NCBI GenBank assembly: GCA_004151065.3
Contig: NWUY0300019852.1
Span: forward strand, 19,579 to 32,590
Length of the DNA stretch: 13,012 bases
Direction of reading: 5' to 3'
DNA from: Larix sibirica
Lineage: Eukaryota > Streptophyta > Pinopsida > Pinales > Pinaceae
Under the pieces are notes generated by a model. It saw only the letters and a list, made by a program, of their open reading frames with translations, had not been told where the DNA came from and did no database searches. Positions 9,598 to 13,012 of the stretch are shown one piece after another (positions within the stretch are counted from its first letter, which is position 1; every line of letters starts with the position of its first letter). The position numbers were made by a program, and so were the translations under genes.

Positions 9598-10375
9598 TCA
9601 ACGTGTGCTCCAAGCGTTTTGGACAAGATCAAAAAAAATTATTTCTTGAGTCCAAAGTGAGTTGAACCGAAACAAAATTGGTCCAAGGTTGTGCAGAGGA
9701 GAAAGAAGAAGGACAATAGGCTTGTGATCCAAAATAGATGAAGGGAGAACTTCGGTGGAAGGAAGTAAATCATTTTGAAGGATAGTGGTACTTACCAGAA
9801 ATCTATATAGCCGAGCCGCAATATGGTTTTCTCCAATTCTTATGTTATTCCATGTGTATTTCCCATTATTTAATGGAATGTCCAGCATGTCCAAGTCTGA
9901 AATGAGGTCTTCCAAATTTTCCCCAAATGGATCTCTGACATTAATGCCTCCCTGCTTTTCTTGCTGCGACTTTGTAGCGTTGAAATCTCCTGCTATGATG
10001 AGGTCTTTTCCTCTCATGTCATTCTTTAGCTTGCTAAGCTCTTCCCAAAAAACTTTCTTATCTCTGAAGTGCATAGGCCCATAAACGTTGCAGATGAAGA
10101 TGGGTTTAGTACTATATTTCTCCTGAATCTCTGTTAATATCCAATGCTGGCTTTCCCTACTTGAATTTACACAAAAGTTGCTAGCGAAGAGGGAGACAAT
10201 TCCCCCAGAAGCTCCTCTTGCACCAAGTGATTTCTCATTGTAGTTATTCCACGTCTTTCATTTTAGTATCTTGGAGTAACAAGAGGTATGGCTTTTTAGA
10301 TTTGATCATATCTTTGATTGCTTCGACTTTGCTTGATCTGCCCAAACCCCTGTAGTTCCAAGAGTCTGCTTTCAT
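9598..10375 (-). pseudogene. LINE ORF2 N-terminus: APE-like endonuclease
   Basis: This exonuclease-endonuclease-phosphatase domain nicks the target to prime reverse transcription. The ATG at 10373-10375 overlaps the ORF1 stop TAA (10375-10377) by one base. Residues start MKADSWNYRGLG, then LLLLQDTKM, where the usual QETK metal-binding Glu is Asp. A frameshift near 10250-10258 (a TAA follows at 10244-10246) leads to the segment with GARGASGGIVSLF, FICNVYGPM, DLIIAGDFNAT, ARLYRFLVS (usually RLDRFL) and LDHKPIVLLL (usually SDH). The general fold motifs and the closing D-H are present, but three conserved spots are changed. The domain ends at an in-frame TGA (9598-9600), after which the same frame runs into RT. 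Confidence 0.9.
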
Positions 10376-11729
10376 TATTTTCTAGCCGACTGAGATCCTG
10401 CTCGGGATCTACCGTCCATTTTTTCTCCTCCTTGGCTTTTGAAATTTTGGAGAAGTTTTGTGTCCTCTGATATTTTATGCCTGCCCATCTCTAGCTCTCT
10501 TTCTGCCTCCAAATTTCTATGGTATCTTTGCGATTTTCTTCCTCTTGTGTTTGGAGGAGGAATCGCATCCTGAGATTCCAGAGTTTCAAAGGAGAGAGAG
10601 TTGTCTTGGGATTTATTTTGTGGATTTACTTTGCTGTGCTTGACCATATCTTCCCACGAGTTTCCAGGGGTGGTGGAGCCACCCAATTAAATGGTGTTCA
10701 AATCCTCTCTGGGAGAAGATGGAGAGGTGTTGGCAGGGGCCGTAGTTTCCTCCATTGTTTTTTCCACTTGGATAGAATCTGTAGCTAGGATTTCTCCTTC
10801 TTCCATTGGTAATTCCTATAATTGGTTGCTGGTCGTGGCTTCATTTCCTTCTTGGATCTTGTCCTTGTTTTTTTTTAGTGTTCCACATTTGTTGGAGGTG
10901 CTGGTGGAGAAGTCTTCCTGCTTTTTTTTTCTTGTTGCCATCCTTCTTCTTGGTTCTTTTCTGGTGCTTCTTGCACTGGTTTAGGACATTTTTTCAAGAA
11001 GTGTCCATATTCATGGCATTTTTTGCATTTAAAGGGAAATTGTTTGTAGTCTACCTTCTGCATGTGTTCCCACCTGCCCATGTATAGATTTATCTCTTAT
11101 GGCAAGCCTTTCTCCAGGTCAACTTCCACACAGATTCTTGCACATGAGAATAAGGGCCCTTTTGGTTCGGCCTTACCGATGTATTTTTCGAGGGAGTTTC
11201 TAATAGCTTGAAGGGTTTCATCGTTCCAACAAAGTAGTGGTAAATGTGGCAAGCGAACCCAAACTAGAACTGCTGATGGCACGTCTTTCTATGGATCGAA
11301 TGTTAAACTCCAACGATTTAGGTACAGGTCTCGAGGACCCATGAAATAAGGGCCACTTCGGAATATTAAATCTCTATTAGTTTTATTTTCGAATAGGGAG
11401 GTGAAAAATCATTTTCCATAGAAGCAATGTTGCAAACCCCCAGAGATCAATGGCATCCAATTTTTATTGAGCCAGGCATCCATAGATTTTGGTGAAGGAA
11501 AGATTCCGGTGAACTGCCCAATCAGACCTCTTTCGCTCAGGGCAAGAGCTTTTAATATTGAAGCCGCCGACAGGATCTGGATTCGGCGTGTAGCCACCCT
11601 CTTGACGAATCCTGCATCATTTGGATCCAAAGCAGGAGGGGATATGGAGGGTGTGGAGGCTACCAAGGTGCGGAAAGCCTCATCCAAATGCATGTGTCTA
11701 TCCTCCAGACCCTCCGGAGTGGGATCCAT
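10375..11729 (-). pseudogene. LINE ORF1: DUF4283-like nucleic-acid-binding protein with CCHC knuckle
   Basis: This is the gag-like RNA-binding partner of ORF2. Start is ATG at 11727-11729. One frame runs to 10875 with TGA at 11409-11411, TAG at 11283-11285 and TAA at 11097-11099. It shows GLIGQFTGIFPSPKSMDAWL, the partly conserved VPSAVLVWVRLPHLPL, and ARICVEVDLEKGLP, the layout of the DUF4283 region in plant LINE ORF1. A zinc knuckle C-x2-C-x4-H-x4-C follows at 10986-11027 (CKKCHEYGHFLKKC). After a T9 run at 10868-10876 the frame shifts and a low-complexity, charged, Ser/Pro-rich tail continues to TAA at 10375-10377, with two further stops. Full length would be about 450 codons, normal for this class. 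It is upstream of ORF2 and coupled to it by TAATG. Confidence 0.9.
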
Positions 11730-11889
11730 ACAACCAAACCTCTAAGAGGGCCGAGGGATGCCCAATGGCTCCGATCTGGTAGCGATCAGCCACGCCTGTA
11801 CATCTGTGGGAACACGGTAGCCTTCACAGAGCACTCATGCCAGTAACCCTAGCCGTTCAGTAAAATAACAATGTCCTTAAACTTGGTCC
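11730..11889 (-). other. LINE 5' UTR
   Basis: About 160 bp of noncoding sequence lie between the right target-site duplication and the ORF1 ATG. Its presence suggests the copy is full-length or nearly so, although a somewhat longer original leader cannot be excluded. No promoter motif could be assigned. Confidence 0.6.
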
Positions 11890-11906
11890 GAGGTGGGTGC
11901 CATTTT
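11890..11906. repeat. LINE target-site duplication, right copy
   Basis: This matches 2160-2176 over all 17 bases. It adjoins the 5' end of the LINE. The next base (11907) is a fifth T, giving CATTTTTA in the presumed empty site. Confidence 0.9.
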
Positions 11907-12674
11907 TACAGAGAACTACCTCCAGATATAGAGGCATAGGATCGATATGATGGAGGGATACCCCTCGAGTGGGATGGACTTCCAGGGAGACCTGAATCTA
12001 CCAACACTACCTCATGTTTGGGATTAACGAGGTATGTATGATATTGTTTACACATGCTTTGTACATATTATTTTATGCACATGTTTTATATATGTATATC
12101 GGGTACTGACCTTGGATTATATTTTGGTGTAGATGTTGGTCTTGTGATACCAGTTGGGGTGTCAAATGATGCATATTTTCCACCCCCTGTAGGGCCTTGT
12201 CATTGTAGGTGGCATGATGAGGTAGCGATTGGAGTGGGGGGAGTAGTGAGTCTTGGAGGGGTTGTTGCTCGTACTAGGGGGGATACTCTAACAGTCTGGA
12301 TTGTTGCAGTTTTGGTTGAATTAGAGAAGTGACTATCAATTTTGGTGATGGGCATGGATGAGTTCCCATTGGGATCCCTAGGGGATGAGCAGTTATCCCA
12401 TGTGATGGGGATAGTAGTAGATTGCAGTTCTAGGTGGTGACCGATGATGCGCGGGGTTGTGGTGGTGGGACATGTCACATAAGGAGCTCATGGAGGAGAG
12501 GATCCTCTTCCAGTAAGACCAACACTAGCTCCAGGTCCACGTCTAGCTCTGGGTCCAACAGGTCCACTAGGTATTCTAGTAGTGTGTGTGCAGGAAGTGC
12601 CCCCTTTGGCACCTTATGATGTACATGCTATTGGCATAGCCTATGGGAGGCTATTTTTTTATGTACACCCATAA
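11907..12674 (+). pseudogene. PMD-like pseudogene, 3' part with one intron
   Basis: This continues the frame left off at 2176 once 2177-11906 is removed: GAIFTENYLQI, a TAG, then MMEGYPSSGMDFQGDLNLP and HVWD, followed by TAA. After the intron at 12032-12132 the frame resumes as DVGLVIPVGVSND and stays readable, with stops at 12330, in the 12400s and later, to a Pro-rich tail from about 12501 (DPLPVRPTLAPGPRLALGP) and a last TAA at 12672-12674. The frame holds across both the excised LINE and the predicted splice, which is good evidence for a real former gene. The product is not certain: it is PMD-like by overall layout only. Confidence 0.5.
12032..12132 (+). other. Predicted intron (101 bp, GT-AG)
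   Basis: The donor is G|GTATGT and the acceptor is TTTTGGTGTAG|AT, with a T-rich interior typical of plant introns. Splicing keeps the frame between the upstream and downstream halves of the pseudogene exon (GAT codon split across the joint). Confidence 0.55.
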
Positions 12675-12711
12675 GGCCCACTTTTGTATGTATGCTCCAT
12701 GAGGCCCATGA

Positions 12712-12755
12712 TCTCTCTCTCTCTCTCTCTCTCTCTNTCTCTCTCTCTCTCTCTT
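12712..12755. repeat. (CT)n microsatellite with one N
   Basis: An almost unbroken CT dinucleotide tract, with the only irregularity an N at 12737. The N probably reflects unresolved repeat length rather than a real interruption. Confidence 0.95.
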
Positions 12756-12769
12756 TATATATATATATA
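12756..12769. repeat. (TA)n microsatellite
   Basis: Seven TA units directly follow the CT tract, forming a compound microsatellite. Confidence 0.85.
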
Positions 12770-13012
12770 CCATTTGGTAGAATATTAATCTGAACTATGT
12801 GTTTGGCCTACAAATGTGTGATGATTTATATGTCTTTATGTTGTTGTACTGTAGTTGTAGGTACTAACACATAACTTGTATGGTAAAAACATATATGCTT
12901 TGCTTGCTTGTAGGATCACACTGAATGTTGATGTATGATAGGGCCACGATATAGGTATCAATTGCAGTCATAAATCCCCTTTCTAATGTTATGGAGCTGC
13001 AATTAAGCATAA

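Larger units (their letters stand above)
2177..11889 (-). mobile_element. L1-type LINE, degenerate, apparently full-length, with an internal duplication
   Basis: This non-LTR retrotransposon reads right to left: short 5' UTR, ORF1 (DUF4283-like plus CCHC), ORF2 (endonuclease, RT, zf-RVT, RNase H), a third ORF and a 3' UTR with a short A-rich end. The 17-bp flanking duplication marks its ends. On the element's sense strand the duplicated site starts AAAA after TA, close to the TT/AAAA preference of L1 endonucleases. The span between the duplications is 9,713 bp; removing one 2,634-bp internal period leaves 7,079 bp, a normal size for a plant LINE. It lies antisense to the gene it interrupts. 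Every ORF has stops or frameshifts, so it is not autonomous. Confidence 0.93.
12675..13012. other. Unassigned right flank
   Basis: There is no supported gene here. It contains the CT/TA microsatellite. Further on, TTTGCTTGCTTGTAG ending at 12913 looks like a plant 3' splice site, so a later exon of the PMD-like gene could begin at 12914, but the window ends before this can be judged. Confidence 0.4.

Noticed and set aside
10458-11087. Plus-strand hydrophobic open frames (10458-10643, 10519-10788, 10691-10984, 10806-11087) resembling membrane proteins
   Set aside because: They are antisense to the Lys/Glu-rich ORF1 tail. The Phe/Leu-rich look comes from reading A-rich codons backwards.
12200-12478. 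Minus-strand Thr/Pro-rich open frame of 92 codons
   Set aside because: It is antisense to the PMD-like pseudogene frame, which is supported by the splice and by frame continuity.
1-13012. CRISPR array, tRNA, rRNA or bacterial operon
   Set aside because: No regularly spaced short repeats, cloverleaf or rRNA signature was seen, and all recognisable content is plant retroelement or plant gene debris.

Overview
The window looks like repeat-rich intergenic DNA from a seed plant. It holds an L1-type LINE whose ORF2 ends in an RNase H domain and whose ORF1 has a DUF4283-like region and a CCHC knuckle, inserted in a decayed gene that resembles plant mobile domain (PMD) proteins. Nothing looks intact or expressed. 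Two single Ns (6223 and 12737) both fall in repeats, which suggests a draft assembly.

Layout. 1-1383: AT-rich DNA with no convincing gene, only a TATA-like box near 834. 1384-2176 and 11907-12674 (+ strand): two halves of one PMD-like pseudogene. Removing 2177-11906 (the LINE plus one target-site copy) rejoins them in frame, and a 101-bp GT-AG intron (12032-12132) lies just downstream. 2177-11889 (- strand): the LINE, bounded by a perfect 17-bp target-site duplication (2160-2176 and 11890-11906). 12675-13012: a CT/TA microsatellite and otherwise unassigned DNA.

The LINE reads right to left. A short 5' UTR is followed by ORF1, then ORF2, whose ATG overlaps the ORF1 stop codon by one base (TAATG). 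ORF2 runs endonuclease, reverse transcriptase, zf-RVT, RNase H. A third, unrecognised ORF follows (3486-2521), then a 3' UTR. All the ORFs carry stops and/or frameshifts, and the RT active-site FADD reads FTND, so the copy is dead.

The main structural oddity is that a 2,333-bp block of ORF2 (RT to mid RNase H) is present twice, at 3890-6222 and 6524-8856, with three mismatches noticed and the same disabling lesions in both. The copies are separated by about 300 bp of a clearly different RNase H sequence that ends at the single N. Either the element is a real recombinant, or two overlapping contigs were joined end to end without merging. In the second case the true element is about 7.08 kb. 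The other item worth attention is the third ORF: about 322 codons in one frame, with three stops, starting 15 nt after the ORF2 stop and ending in a coiled-coil-like region.
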